Positions 1 through 7,849 of a DNA stretch of 63,578 nucleotides are shown here, piece by piece. The stretch spans positions 1 through 63,578 of the forward strand of contig JABIRL010000099.1 in assembly GCA_018667855.1 (NCBI GenBank). The letters run 5' to 3'. A program made the position numbers and the translations under genes. Each line of letters starts with the position of its first letter. The first letter of the stretch is position 1. Under the pieces are notes generated by a model. That model ran no database searches. It was not told the DNA's origin and saw nothing but the letters and a program-made list of their open reading frames with translations. Origin of the DNA: Rhodospirillaceae bacterium. Lineage in GTDB: Bacteria; Pseudomonadota; Alphaproteobacteria; GCA-2731375.

Positions 1-28
1 ACCAAACAGAAGAGTCCTTCTGTTTGGT
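1..28. terminator. Perfect hairpin at the window edge
   Basis: Positions 1-12 and 17-28 are exact reverse complements around a 4-base loop. No T-run follows on the plus strand, so it may end a gene lying left of the window or be a structural repeat. The role is inference. Confidence 0.4.
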
Positions 29-30
29 TC

Positions 31-107
31 GCACCACGATTCTTTAGAGTCTAGTGGTCTTTCGATCCTCACGGATGGGCACCATCCGTTAGAATCGGAC
101 CACTAGA
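31..107. repeat. 77-bp palindromic dispersed element, copy A
   Basis: It matches 58504-58580 over 77 bases with 9 mismatches and no gaps, counted by hand. It contains nested inverted repeats: CTAGTGGTC (51-59) with GACCACTAG (98-106), and ACGGATGG (71-78) with CCATCCGT (82-89). It is intergenic, upstream of the respiratory operon. It could be a REP/MITE-like family or a structured regulatory RNA. Confidence 0.7.
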
Positions 108-193
108 GTATCCGGATCGGCTAAATCAAATCATGGCAAACTTGAAGCCGATGACCTACCGTGTCTGGGGTCAATCATTGGAAATTCTGGTGC

Positions 194-868
194 ATGAAGT
201 TCTTTGGGACATGGCGCAAGCTGCTCAGGCGGCGTCCTTTTGGGGCGACGGTCATCCTGTTTCTGGCCGGCGTGATATTTTGGGGCGGCTTCAACTGGTC
301 CCTTGAATTGACCAACCAGGAATCTTTCTGCATCTCCTGCCATGAGATGCAGAAATTCGTCTACCAGGAATATAAGACCACGATCCATTACCGCAATCGC
401 ACCGGTGTGCGCGCATCCTGCCCGGACTGCCACGTACCTCAGGAATGGGTGCACAAGGTGGTGCGCAAGATACGGGCAAGCCAGGAATTGTTTCATTGGC
501 TGAAAGGCTCCATCAACACAGCAGAGAAGTTCGAGGCTAAACGCCTTGCCCTGGCGCAAAATGTATGGGCCAGCATGTCGGCGACGGATAGCCGGGAATG
601 CCGCAACTGTCATGACATTGGTTTCATGGCGGCCGGTGCCCAGGAGAAATTGGCCGGCAAGATGCATCAACTGGCGTCAGCCTGGCAGTTCACCTGTATC
701 GATTGCCACAAGGGCATCGCCCATGAATTGCCCAACGGTTTCGACGCGAACGTTACCCTTGATTTGATCCATGATCGGATGGAAGTGGAGAGGTACGATT
801 GCAGTCAATGCCACAAGGGCATGGCGGGCGCCGGGAACAATGACAAAAACAATGACAAAGCAGAGTGA
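194..868 (+). CDS. napC: NapC/NirT-family membrane cytochrome c with five haem motifs
   Basis: Membrane-anchored quinol dehydrogenase of the NapC/NirT family, which passes electrons from quinol to periplasmic reductases. I chose the ATG at 194; a GTG at 161 would add 11 residues. In the 224-aa product one membrane helix lies at about residues 17-35. CxxCH haem sites follow at 46-50, 76-80, 136-140 and 168-172, and the last is followed by the KGIAH sequence typical of NapC. A fifth CxxCH sits at 203-207 in a short C-terminal tail. NapC normally has four haems; TorC-type proteins have a fifth but in a much larger C-terminal domain. It opens the operon that continues with a dihaem cytochrome and a NapA-like enzyme, so it is probably the quinol entry point. 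Confidence 0.9.
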   Translation: MKFFGTWRKLLRRRPFGATVILFLAGVIFWGGFNWSLELTNQESFCISCHEMQKFVYQEYKTTIHYRNRTGVRASCPDCHVPQEWVHKVVRKIRASQELFHWLKGSINTAEKFEAKRLALAQNVWASMSATDSRECRNCHDIGFMAAGAQEKLAGKMHQLASAWQFTCIDCHKGIAHELPNGFDANVTLDLIHDRMEVERYDCSQCHKGMAGAGNNDKNNDKAE

Positions 869-971
869 CCCTTTGTCGCATTGGAAAGCCAAGATTATCG
901 CATTAGGTATTCCTTTACAGTTTGCATATTAGCTGGTCCTAACAATTAATCGAGCTATGGAGGTCGGCCAC

Positions 972-1625
972 ATGGCCATTCAGAAAAATTTCCTCTTCGC
1001 GTTGGCAGGCCTAACACTGTTGACGTTTTCATCCGCCGGCCTTGCCGAGGGGGCATCGCCGGCCACACTCAAGAAGGGCAAGGCGCTGTTCACCGAGAAT
1101 TGCGAGGTCTGTCACCAGGCCGACGCGATTGGTCAACCGGGCGTGGCGCCGTCCCTGACAAATCCGGAGCTTTTGAGCACGGCGAGTGACAAATTCTTCG
1201 CGGCGACCATCCGTGACGGACGCGAGGACACCGGGATGCCGCCCTTCGCCCATCTGGGGCGGCGCGGCATTAGTGCCGTCGTCGCATATTTGCGTTCGCA
1301 TGCAGTGGGACCAAACCGGGCGGTGGAAATTGACGCGCAGCCGGAGGCCCATGGCGATCCCCGCCTGGGCAAACAATGGTATGCCAATATCTGCTCTACC
1401 TGTCACGGCGTTGCCGGTGACGGTTATGAAGCGGGCGGTACCGGAACAGCCATTGGGTTACCGAGTTTCCTGAACAAGGTTTCAGATGGGTTTCTGCGTG
1501 AAACCATCAAGAAGGGCCGCTCCAATACCCGCATGCTGCCTTTCCAGGGACCGACCGCACTGGCCGATCTATCCAATCAGGAGATCGATGACGTGATCGT
1601 CTATCTCCGCGAGTTGGCGAAATAA
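972..1625 (+). CDS. Periplasmic dihaem class I cytochrome c
   Basis: Electron carrier with two cytochrome c domains in tandem. The 217-aa product has a signal peptide (about residues 1-25) and CxxCH motifs at 44-48 and 141-145, each followed by a Met-containing segment (GMPPF near 88 and RMLPF later) that can supply the second haem ligand. ATG 972 is preferred over ATG 957 because GGAGG at 959-963 sits at normal ribosome-binding distance from it. It lies between the NapC-like gene and the NapA-like gene, where nap operons would be expected to carry napB. I infer that it replaces the NapB cytochrome as partner of the molybdoenzyme. It shows none of the NapB features I know. Confidence 0.88.
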   Translation: MAIQKNFLFALAGLTLLTFSSAGLAEGASPATLKKGKALFTENCEVCHQADAIGQPGVAPSLTNPELLSTASDKFFAATIRDGREDTGMPPFAHLGRRGISAVVAYLRSHAVGPNRAVEIDAQPEAHGDPRLGKQWYANICSTCHGVAGDGYEAGGTGTAIGLPSFLNKVSDGFLRETIKKGRSNTRMLPFQGPTALADLSNQEIDDVIVYLRELAK

Positions 1626-1647
1626 TTCAAGCCGAGGAACAAAAATC

Positions 1648-4350
1648 ATGAAACGCATCAAGAATGCCATGAGCCGGCGCAATTTTCTGAAAACATCAAG
1701 CTTCGTTACCGGTTCGGCCGCGTCCGCCGGACTGATGGTCGGTGCCAATCCGGAGCTGGTCTCCGCCGCTGCGGCCGAAAATGAGGACGAGCGCACGACG
1801 GCGCTGGCCCAATGCCCCTATTGCGGCGTTGGTTGCGGCACCATCATCCAGGTCGAAAAGGGCAAAATTGTTTCCATGCGCCCCGATAAAGACCATCCCA
1901 CCAACTATGGCCTGCAATGCATCAAGGGCCTGACAGCGGCCGAGCCCATGTATGTGGATCGCATGGAAGGCGACAGCTATGTCCGCAAGGACGTCTGGGC
2001 GGAATGGAAAAAACCCAACCACGGCGATCTGGAATTTACCTCTAAGACCAAAGGGTCCTTTGATGAAGAGCACTTCGTCCGCGTGCCCTATCATGATGCC
2101 TCTGAAATGGTGGCTCACAAGGTCGCAAATTTCGCCAAGAAATACACCGGCAATTCCATCGCTCTGTATGGCTCCGGCCAGCTCACCATGGAAGGGCAGT
2201 ATCTGGAAAACCTGTTCCTGAAGGGCGTTCTGGGTTCCAACACGATTGAGGCTAATGCGCGGATGTGCATGACCTCCGCCGTGACGGGCTATTTCGCGAC
2301 CCTGGGTTCGGATACGCCGCCGCTGGCTTATGAAGATATCGAGATGGCGGACATGATCATGCACTTTGGTCACAACGCCCGGGAAGCCCATCCGATCATC
2401 TTCTGGCGCGCGGCTGATCATAAACGCAAGAAAGATATCCCCACAGTGGTGGTGGATCCCCGCCACACGGGCACGGCCATGGGTTACGAGGATATCAATC
2501 CCGACAACAGCGTCCATGTGCCGATCCTGAACGGCGATATCAGTTTTCTGAACGCCATGGCGCACGTCCTGCTGAAAGACCACCAGGATGTTATCGACTG
2601 GGATTTCTTGAAGGAACACGCCACCGGTTGGCAGGAATATGTCGACGTGGTTCAGTCGGATTACAGCCCCGAACAGGTACAGGACCGCATGGGCGGCCCC
2701 AACCACGATGTCTCTCCCGAACTGATCCGCAAGGTGGCGGGCATGTTCGCCGATGCCACCCGCAAACGCCTGGCCCGGGGCAAGGGCAAACAGGATGGCG
2801 GCGGCTATGGCGGTGTCATCATCATGTGGGGCATCGGCTACAACCAGCACATCCATGGTCAGCATAACGTCATCTCGATCATCAATCTGCTGACCCTGAC
2901 CGGAAATCTGGCCAAGCCCGGCTGCGGACCTTTCTCCATGACCGGTCAGCCCAATGCCATGGGCGAACGTTTCACGGGCGGGTTGACGGGCCGGCTGCCG
3001 TTCAATCAACCACTGAAGAACGCCAAGCACCGGGCCCATATGGCCAAGCATTGGCGGGTGCCCGAGGCAAATCTGATCAAGGCCATGAAGGCCAAGAACC
3101 CTGGCTATGCCGTGGGTATGATGGAACGGGCCATGAAGGACGAGGTCAAGGCCATGTTCCTGGTCTATGCCACGCATATTGATTTACCGGATGTATTCAA
3201 TCTGGTGCGTCCGGCCCTGTCCAAGACCTTCAACGTGGTGCAGGAAATTTATCGCCACGCACCAAATAACCTCTATGCCGATGTGATCTTCCCCGCCGCC
3301 ACCTGGGGCGAGGTTGAGGGCGTCTACATCTCTTCCGAGAGACGTCTGAACATTTGCCAGAAAGCGGCCGAACCGCCCAAGGGTTGCCTGCCCGATCTGG
3401 ACATGGTGATCGACAAAGCCAAGGAAATTGGCGAACTGTTGGGCCTGGATATGAAGACGGCCCTGCCTTACGAGCGTAAAGAGGACGGGTTTTATGATCC
3501 GCAGGAAATTTTCCGGGATATTATCGCCGCCTCCGCCGGCACCGATACCGACCTGACCGGCATGCTCGAAGTGGAGAAGCTGGACGAGATGTCACCTTAC
3601 GAACAGTTGGCGGAATTGCGCGGCATCCAGTGGCCGGCGCCGACTTACGAGATTGCCCAGCAGGGTGGCACCAAACGCCGCTTCATGGCCCAGGAAGGTG
3701 CCTGGGAAAACCGGCCCTATGGCTACTTCCGCACCAAGGACGGCAAAGTACATATGAAACTGTGCCGCCAGGATTATACCAACCGCGAAGCTCTGACTAA
3801 GAAACTGATGGAGTTCGGCGCCAAGGAAGGGCTGTTTACCATCGATCACATCGACATGATGGTCGAGGCGCGGGACACGGGAATGACGCCCGATATGCCG
3901 GACGAGGATTTCCGCGGCATGACTTGGGACAAGGTGCCCGACGACAAATTCCCCTACTGGATGGGTTTGGGCGTGGTTTACGAACATTTCCACACCGCGA
4001 AGTCCAACCGCAGCCCGACCACGCGGCGGCTGGTGCCCGAGATGTATGTGGAAATGCACGATGACGACGCCAAGGATCTGGGTATCAAGGACGGTGACAA
4101 GGTGCGGGTGGTGACCCGGCGCGGCTCGCTCGAAGCGCGAGCCCAGGTGGGTACCAACTCTTTGGTCAAGCCATCGCGGAATTCCGTGCCGCGCGGCTAC
4201 ATGTTCGGACCGTGGAATTTGTCTGTTGCCGACAGTGCTGATCCGAAAAAGAACAAGTGGCTGGCCAACGGCATTACCTCCCGCGTTTGGGATCCGGTGT
4301 CGGGCCAGGTTGACTTCAAGAAATGTGCCGCCCGGATCGAGAAGATCTAA
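1648..4350 (+). CDS. napA: NapA-type periplasmic molybdopterin oxidoreductase
   Basis: Catalytic subunit of the DMSO-reductase superfamily, closest by eye to NapA/NasA nitrate reductases. The 900-aa product starts with a Tat signal (SRRNFLK, residues 9-15) and a hydrophobic stretch to about 40. Cysteines 56, 59, 63 and 91 have the NapA spacing for one [4Fe-4S] cluster. The segment NARMCMTSAV places Cys207 as likely Mo ligand, as in NapA. A C-terminal molybdopterin-binding domain contains a KSNRSPTTR segment. At 900 aa it is longer than typical NapA (roughly 830). Nitrate is the likely substrate, but the sequence differs clearly from ordinary NapA, and napB and napD are missing nearby. Another oxyanion or N-oxide substrate is possible. 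Confidence 0.85.
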   Translation: MKRIKNAMSRRNFLKTSSFVTGSAASAGLMVGANPELVSAAAAENEDERTTALAQCPYCGVGCGTIIQVEKGKIVSMRPDKDHPTNYGLQCIKGLTAAEPMYVDRMEGDSYVRKDVWAEWKKPNHGDLEFTSKTKGSFDEEHFVRVPYHDASEMVAHKVANFAKKYTGNSIALYGSGQLTMEGQYLENLFLKGVLGSNTIEANARMCMTSAVTGYFATLGSDTPPLAYEDIEMADMIMHFGHNAREAHPIIFWRAADHKRKKDIPTVVVDPRHTGTAMGYEDINPDNSVHVPILNGDISFLNAMAHVLLKDHQDVIDWDFLKEHATGWQEYVDVVQSDYSPEQVQDRMGGPNHDVSPELIRKVAGMFADATRKRLARGKGKQDGGGYGGVIIMWGIGYNQHIHGQHNVISIINLLTLTGNLAKPGCGPFSMTGQPNAMGERFTGGLTGRLPFNQPLKNAKHRAHMAKHWRVPEANLIKAMKAKNPGYAVGMMERAMKDEVKAMFLVYATHIDLPDVFNLVRPALSKTFNVVQEIYRHAPNNLYADVIFPAATWGEVEGVYISSERRLNICQKAAEPPKGCLPDLDMVIDKAKEIGELLGLDMKTALPYERKEDGFYDPQEIFRDIIAASAGTDTDLTGMLEVEKLDEMSPYEQLAELRGIQWPAPTYEIAQQGGTKRRFMAQEGAWENRPYGYFRTKDGKVHMKLCRQDYTNREALTKKLMEFGAKEGLFTIDHIDMMVEARDTGMTPDMPDEDFRGMTWDKVPDDKFPYWMGLGVVYEHFHTAKSNRSPTTRRLVPEMYVEMHDDDAKDLGIKDGDKVRVVTRRGSLEARAQVGTNSLVKPSRNSVPRGYMFGPWNLSVADSADPKKNKWLANGITSRVWDPVSGQVDFKKCAARIEKI

Positions 4351-4406
4351 TCGTGAAGATCTAGCGGCTCATCCAGAAGTCACGGAACGTTAGGGGACGT
4401 TACGGG

Positions 4407-4988
4407 ATGCGACGGCGAACTTTCATAAAGAGCATGGGCGGCGGGACTCTCGCCGCCCTCGCCACCGGGAATTCCGCTGCCGCAACCTCCCCCAGTTCCA
4501 CCGGGCGCTATCTGCGTCCGCCCGGCGCCTTGGCGGAGGATGACTTCCTCAGCCGCTGCATTCACTGCGGTCAATGTGGCGAGGCCTGTCCCAACCGCTG
4601 CATCAAATATTTTGGAGCGGAAAACGGCGCCGCCGCCATAGATACCCCCTATATCATACCGCGGGAGAAAGCCTGCATCCTGTGCATGAAGTGCGGCGAT
4701 GTCTGCCCCACCGGCGCCATTCAGCCGATCCCACGCGAAGCCGATGCGATCATGGAACATGTCCACATGGGCAAGGCCAAGGTCGATGAAAATCTATGTC
4801 TATCCTTTCAGGGCAAGACCTGCGGCGTATGTTACCGGGCCTGCCCACTGCCAGACGTGGCGATTTACGTGGGCCGCCTGGAACAACCGCACGTTACCGA
4901 CGCATGTATCGGCTGCGGCCTGTGCGAGAGGTCCTGCATCCAAATGCCGCAAGCCATTCGCATTATCCCCGACAGGGGTAAAAAATGA
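4407..4988 (+). CDS. napG: NapG-like Tat-exported four-cluster ferredoxin
   Basis: Periplasmic iron-sulfur protein of the NapG/MauM type. The 193-aa product begins with a twin-arginine signal (RRRTFIKS) and ends its leader near residue 27. Four cysteine groups follow, typical of four [4Fe-4S] clusters: CIHCGQCGEACPNRC, CILCMKCGDVCP, CGVCYRACP and CIGCGLCERSC. NapG works with the membrane protein NapH to carry electrons from quinol to the periplasm. The stop codon overlaps the NapH start by four bases (ATGA), so the two are translationally coupled. Confidence 0.88.
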   Translation: MRRRTFIKSMGGGTLAALATGNSAAATSPSSTGRYLRPPGALAEDDFLSRCIHCGQCGEACPNRCIKYFGAENGAAAIDTPYIIPREKACILCMKCGDVCPTGAIQPIPREADAIMEHVHMGKAKVDENLCLSFQGKTCGVCYRACPLPDVAIYVGRLEQPHVTDACIGCGLCERSCIQMPQAIRIIPDRGKK

Positions 4989-5998
4989 CGACCAGAAAGC
5001 CATTTTTCCTCTGGCGCCACCTGAACAAGCTGCGCTGGTTGAGCCTGAGCCTAGTCTTCGCGATGTTGATTCTGTTGCCCTGTCTGCATGTCTACCAGAC
5101 TTATGTCGCGGCTCATGCTTATGATCTATTGGCGCCGTCGGAGAAGCAATTCTACGATGTCATGGAGAGCCTGACCGTACCATTTATCGATGATCCGGCG
5201 GAAGATCTTGATGTGGTCAAAGGCAATACCTGGTCGGGCAATTTTTGGGGTTTGAAACTATCTGACCCGCTGGCCGTGTTGGGACAGATGGCGGCCGGGC
5301 TATCGCTTTACTGGCCATTTATTCTGACCGCGCTGATTCCAGTTTTGGTCACAATGCTGTTCGGCCGGGTTTTCTGTGGCTGGATCTGTCCGGCGAATTT
5401 TCTTTACGAGCTTAACTCCAACGTAGCGGCATGGCTGCAATGGGCCGGGCTGCGGACCGGGGTACGTCGGTTCGACCGACGCATCAAGTATGCCGTGCTG
5501 GGTTTGGGCCTGGTGCTGTCTGTTTTCAGTGGGTCAATATTGGTGGCGGCGATCTATCCGCCCGCCATAGTCGGGCGAGAGCTGTATTACGCCATCGCCC
5601 AGGGTGGCTTCGGCGTTGGCATGGTGTTTTTCGTTGCGACATTGTTGTTCGACCTTCTGGTGGCGCGGCGGGGGTTCTGCCGTTACCTCTGTCCCGGCGG
5701 CGCCCTGTATTCGCTGCTGGGCCGTTATCACCCCGTGCGTATGCGGCGCCTGGTGGAAAACTGTAACGATTGCCGCAAATGCAATGCTGTCTGTGAATTC
5801 GCGCTGGCGCCCATGACCGACGGCTTCGGCCAGGAATGCACCAATTGCACCGCCTGTATCGCGGTCTGTCCCACCGATGCCCTGACCTTTGATATCCGCC
5901 TGTTCGATCATCCCGAACAGGGCCCCGGCCATCTTGGCCGCCGTTATCGGCGCGAGCAGGAGGAACCGGATAACCCGCCGTCAGAGGAAGCCGCCTGA
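4985..5998 (+). CDS. napH: NapH-like membrane quinol-oxidising Fe-S protein
   Basis: Polytopic membrane protein of the NapH family, which pairs with NapG. The 337-aa sequence has about four to five hydrophobic helices and two CGWICP/CRYLCP cysteine motifs at helix ends (FCGWICPANF and FCRYLCPGGA), a hallmark of NapH. Two [4Fe-4S] motifs follow near the C terminus (CNDCRKCNAVC and CTNCTACIAVCP). The insert between the first two helices, roughly residues 40-85, is long. Both ends overlap neighbouring genes, so it sits inside a tightly coupled operon between two napG-like genes. Confidence 0.88.
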   Translation: MTTRKPFFLWRHLNKLRWLSLSLVFAMLILLPCLHVYQTYVAAHAYDLLAPSEKQFYDVMESLTVPFIDDPAEDLDVVKGNTWSGNFWGLKLSDPLAVLGQMAAGLSLYWPFILTALIPVLVTMLFGRVFCGWICPANFLYELNSNVAAWLQWAGLRTGVRRFDRRIKYAVLGLGLVLSVFSGSILVAAIYPPAIVGRELYYAIAQGGFGVGMVFFVATLLFDLLVARRGFCRYLCPGGALYSLLGRYHPVRMRRLVENCNDCRKCNAVCEFALAPMTDGFGQECTNCTACIAVCPTDALTFDIRLFDHPEQGPGHLGRRYRREQEEPDNPPSEEAA

Positions 5999-6606
5999 TG
6001 CGCCGGCGCGGTGCCGTGCAGACACTCGCTGCTGGCGCCGCACTGCTGGCGGGCGGCGTTCTGCCCTATGGCTTGAGCACTATTCTGGCGCCTGGCAGGG
6101 CAGTGGCCGAACGCAACTATTTAAGGCCCCCCGGCGCACCCCTTGATGACGATGCTTTTGTCGCCGCCTGTATCGGCTGTGGTCTTTGTGGTGAAGTGTG
6201 CCCCCCGCGCTGCATCTTTTTCCACACCCGCGACGGAGGCGGGGAGGTCAATACGCCCTACGTCGATGCCGGCAAGCGCGGCTGTACCTTGTGCGGGAAA
6301 TGCATGGAAGTCTGCCCGACCTCCGCCTTGTCGATCGTGCCGCGCAACGAGATCAACATGGGTCTGGCGCATATTGATCGGACCGCCTGTTACCCCTGGG
6401 TCGATCGGGGTATTTGCGGTGCCTGTGCCACCATTTGCCCCTTGGGCGCCAAGGCGATTAGTTTTGAGTTCGCCAATATATATCGCCCCGTTGTCCGCAA
6501 GGGCTGCGTCGGCTGCGGTCTGTGCGTGGAAGTTTGCCCCCACCCAAGCACACCGATCTGGATTGACCCATCCGCGCGGGCTATAAACACCGCCAGCGAG
6601 GCCTGA
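5998..6606 (+). CDS. Second NapG-like four-cluster ferredoxin
   Basis: A 202-aa paralogue of the NapG-like protein at 4407-4988. It has an Arg-rich N terminus and hydrophobic leader to about residue 37, then the same RNYLRPPGA-type segment and four cysteine groups (CIGCGLCGEVCPPRC, CTLCGKCMEVCP, CGACATICP, CGLCVEVCP). The twin-arginine region (MRRRGAVQT) is less canonical than in the first copy, so export by Tat is likely but less certain. Its ATG overlaps the NapH stop. Two NapG copies around one NapH are unusual. The second may form a longer electron wire or serve a different partner. Confidence 0.82.
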   Translation: MRRRGAVQTLAAGAALLAGGVLPYGLSTILAPGRAVAERNYLRPPGAPLDDDAFVAACIGCGLCGEVCPPRCIFFHTRDGGGEVNTPYVDAGKRGCTLCGKCMEVCPTSALSIVPRNEINMGLAHIDRTACYPWVDRGICGACATICPLGAKAISFEFANIYRPVVRKGCVGCGLCVEVCPHPSTPIWIDPSARAINTASEA

Positions 6607-6609
6607 ACC

Positions 6610-7227
6610 ATGCGCACGATTATTCTGCTTTCATTGACTTTTGTCTTCGGCATTCTTGGTGTTCTCACCGGAGCCGAGGCGCATCATATATTGGGCCGCC
6701 CGGCCTATAACCTGAATGAAGATTCCAACACCCCGCCCAGCATGCAGGCGGAGCTGGTCATCGGGAAATTTCAACTCACCTATATGATCTATCCGGCCTT
6801 TCCCAAGCCTGGGGATGCGGGGCGGGTCAGCCTTTACATCGTAGGGGCCGAAGATGAAACGCCGTTTGATGGCAAGGTAGCCTTCACGATCCGCGAAATG
6901 CCGTTTTTTTCCTGGCTAGGGATCGAGGGTCATTCAGACCGGTTGGGCGTCCAACCCCCCGATGACAGGGTCTATCGTCAGGGCTTCATCACGCCCGAGG
7001 CCGGCGACTACCTAATCACCGCGACATTCGAGGCCGATAGCGAACCCTATGTGCTCGATTTCCCGCTGCGCGTGGGCGCGCCGCCCTTGATCGGACCCTT
7101 TGCGCTGGGTGCGATCAGTTTGCTGGTCGGCCTGATCTTAATAGCTGTCTTGCGCCGGCGCAAAACCATGACGGCGAAGATCCGTGCCCAGGCCGGTGCC
7201 GAACAGCCCGGACAGACCGGACAATAA
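6610..7227 (+). CDS. Membrane-anchored periplasmic protein of unknown function
   Basis: I do not recognise this 205-aa protein with certainty. An N-terminal signal peptide ends near residue 24 and is followed at once by His-His (AEAHHILGRPAYNL). A beta-rich periplasmic domain follows (about 45-160), and one C-terminal helix (about 165-185) ends in RRRK. The layout resembles FixH/YtkA-type Ig-like domains that bind or deliver metals, but I see no firm signature. It lies 3 bases after the second napG-like stop and before the NapF-like gene, so it is part of the operon. A role in metal handling or electron transfer for the molybdoenzyme is inference. Confidence 0.75.
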   Translation: MRTIILLSLTFVFGILGVLTGAEAHHILGRPAYNLNEDSNTPPSMQAELVIGKFQLTYMIYPAFPKPGDAGRVSLYIVGAEDETPFDGKVAFTIREMPFFSWLGIEGHSDRLGVQPPDDRVYRQGFITPEAGDYLITATFEADSEPYVLDFPLRVGAPPLIGPFALGAISLLVGLILIAVLRRRKTMTAKIRAQAGAEQPGQTGQ

Positions 7228-7240
7228 CGGGCGAACGACC

Positions 7241-7840
7241 ATGAAGCGCCGGGATTTCTTCAAGATAGGCGCGCGCCGGGCGGCCGGCGCCGTGGCCGAT
7301 GTTCTGGAAGAAAAGGCCGAAAGCCGGGCCGCCAACTGGATCCGGCCACCCTTTGCCCGCCGGGAACTGGATTTCCTTTTGACCTGCACGCGCTGCGATG
7401 ACTGCATCCAGGCCTGTCCCCATGACGTCATCTTTAAGCTGCCGGCCACCTTGGGTGTTCAGGTGGTTGGTACGCCGGCCTTGGACCTAAGCAACAAGGG
7501 CTGCCATTTGTGCCAGGACTGGCCCTGCGTCACGGTCTGTGAACCCGCCGCCCTGGCACTGCCGGAAGCCTCGGAAGATGACGAACCCGACCTGCCGCGC
7601 TTGGCCGTCGCCCGCATCGATACCGGTTCCTGTCTGCCCTACGCGGGCCCTGAATGCGGCGCCTGTGCCCATGCCTGCCCGGTCCCCGGCGCCCTTATCT
7701 GGCAAGGTCCCAGGCCATCCATAGTTGCGGACGTCTGCACCGGTTGCGCCCTGTGCCGGGAAGCCTGCATCACCGAACCCAAGTCGATTTCGATCGCAAC
7801 CTTTCGCCGTGACGAGGAAACAACGGCAGGCGATCAATAG
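7241..7840 (+). CDS. napF: NapF-like iron-sulfur protein
   Basis: A 199-aa ferredoxin of the NapF type, the last gene of the respiratory operon. The start MKRRDFFKIGARRAAG resembles a Tat leader but lacks a strong hydrophobic core. Cysteine groups: CTRCDDCIQACP, CHLCQDWPCVTVC, CGACAHACP and CTGCALCREAC. In known nap systems NapF is cytoplasmic and interacts with NapA before export; here that is inferred from family knowledge. The gene ends 9 bases from the end of the convergent FAD/Fe-S oxidase gene, so the operon must stop here. Confidence 0.82.
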   Translation: MKRRDFFKIGARRAAGAVADVLEEKAESRAANWIRPPFARRELDFLLTCTRCDDCIQACPHDVIFKLPATLGVQVVGTPALDLSNKGCHLCQDWPCVTVCEPAALALPEASEDDEPDLPRLAVARIDTGSCLPYAGPECGACAHACPVPGALIWQGPRPSIVADVCTGCALCREACITEPKSISIATFRRDEETTAGDQ

Positions 7841-7849
7841 CTGTCGGCG

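Noticed and set aside
133..306. Overlapping 57-codon frame starting ATG 133 ahead of the NapC-like gene
   Set aside because: It overlaps the NapC gene in another frame, has no recognisable feature and no strong ribosome-binding site.
869..971. FNR or anaerobic-regulator box upstream of the cytochrome c gene
   Set aside because: No TTGAT-N4-ATCAA-like site was found here or in 1-193.
1696..3177. Long antisense open frame inside the NapA-like gene
   Set aside because: It is a shadow of the high-GC coding strand; composition and codon pattern follow the real gene.
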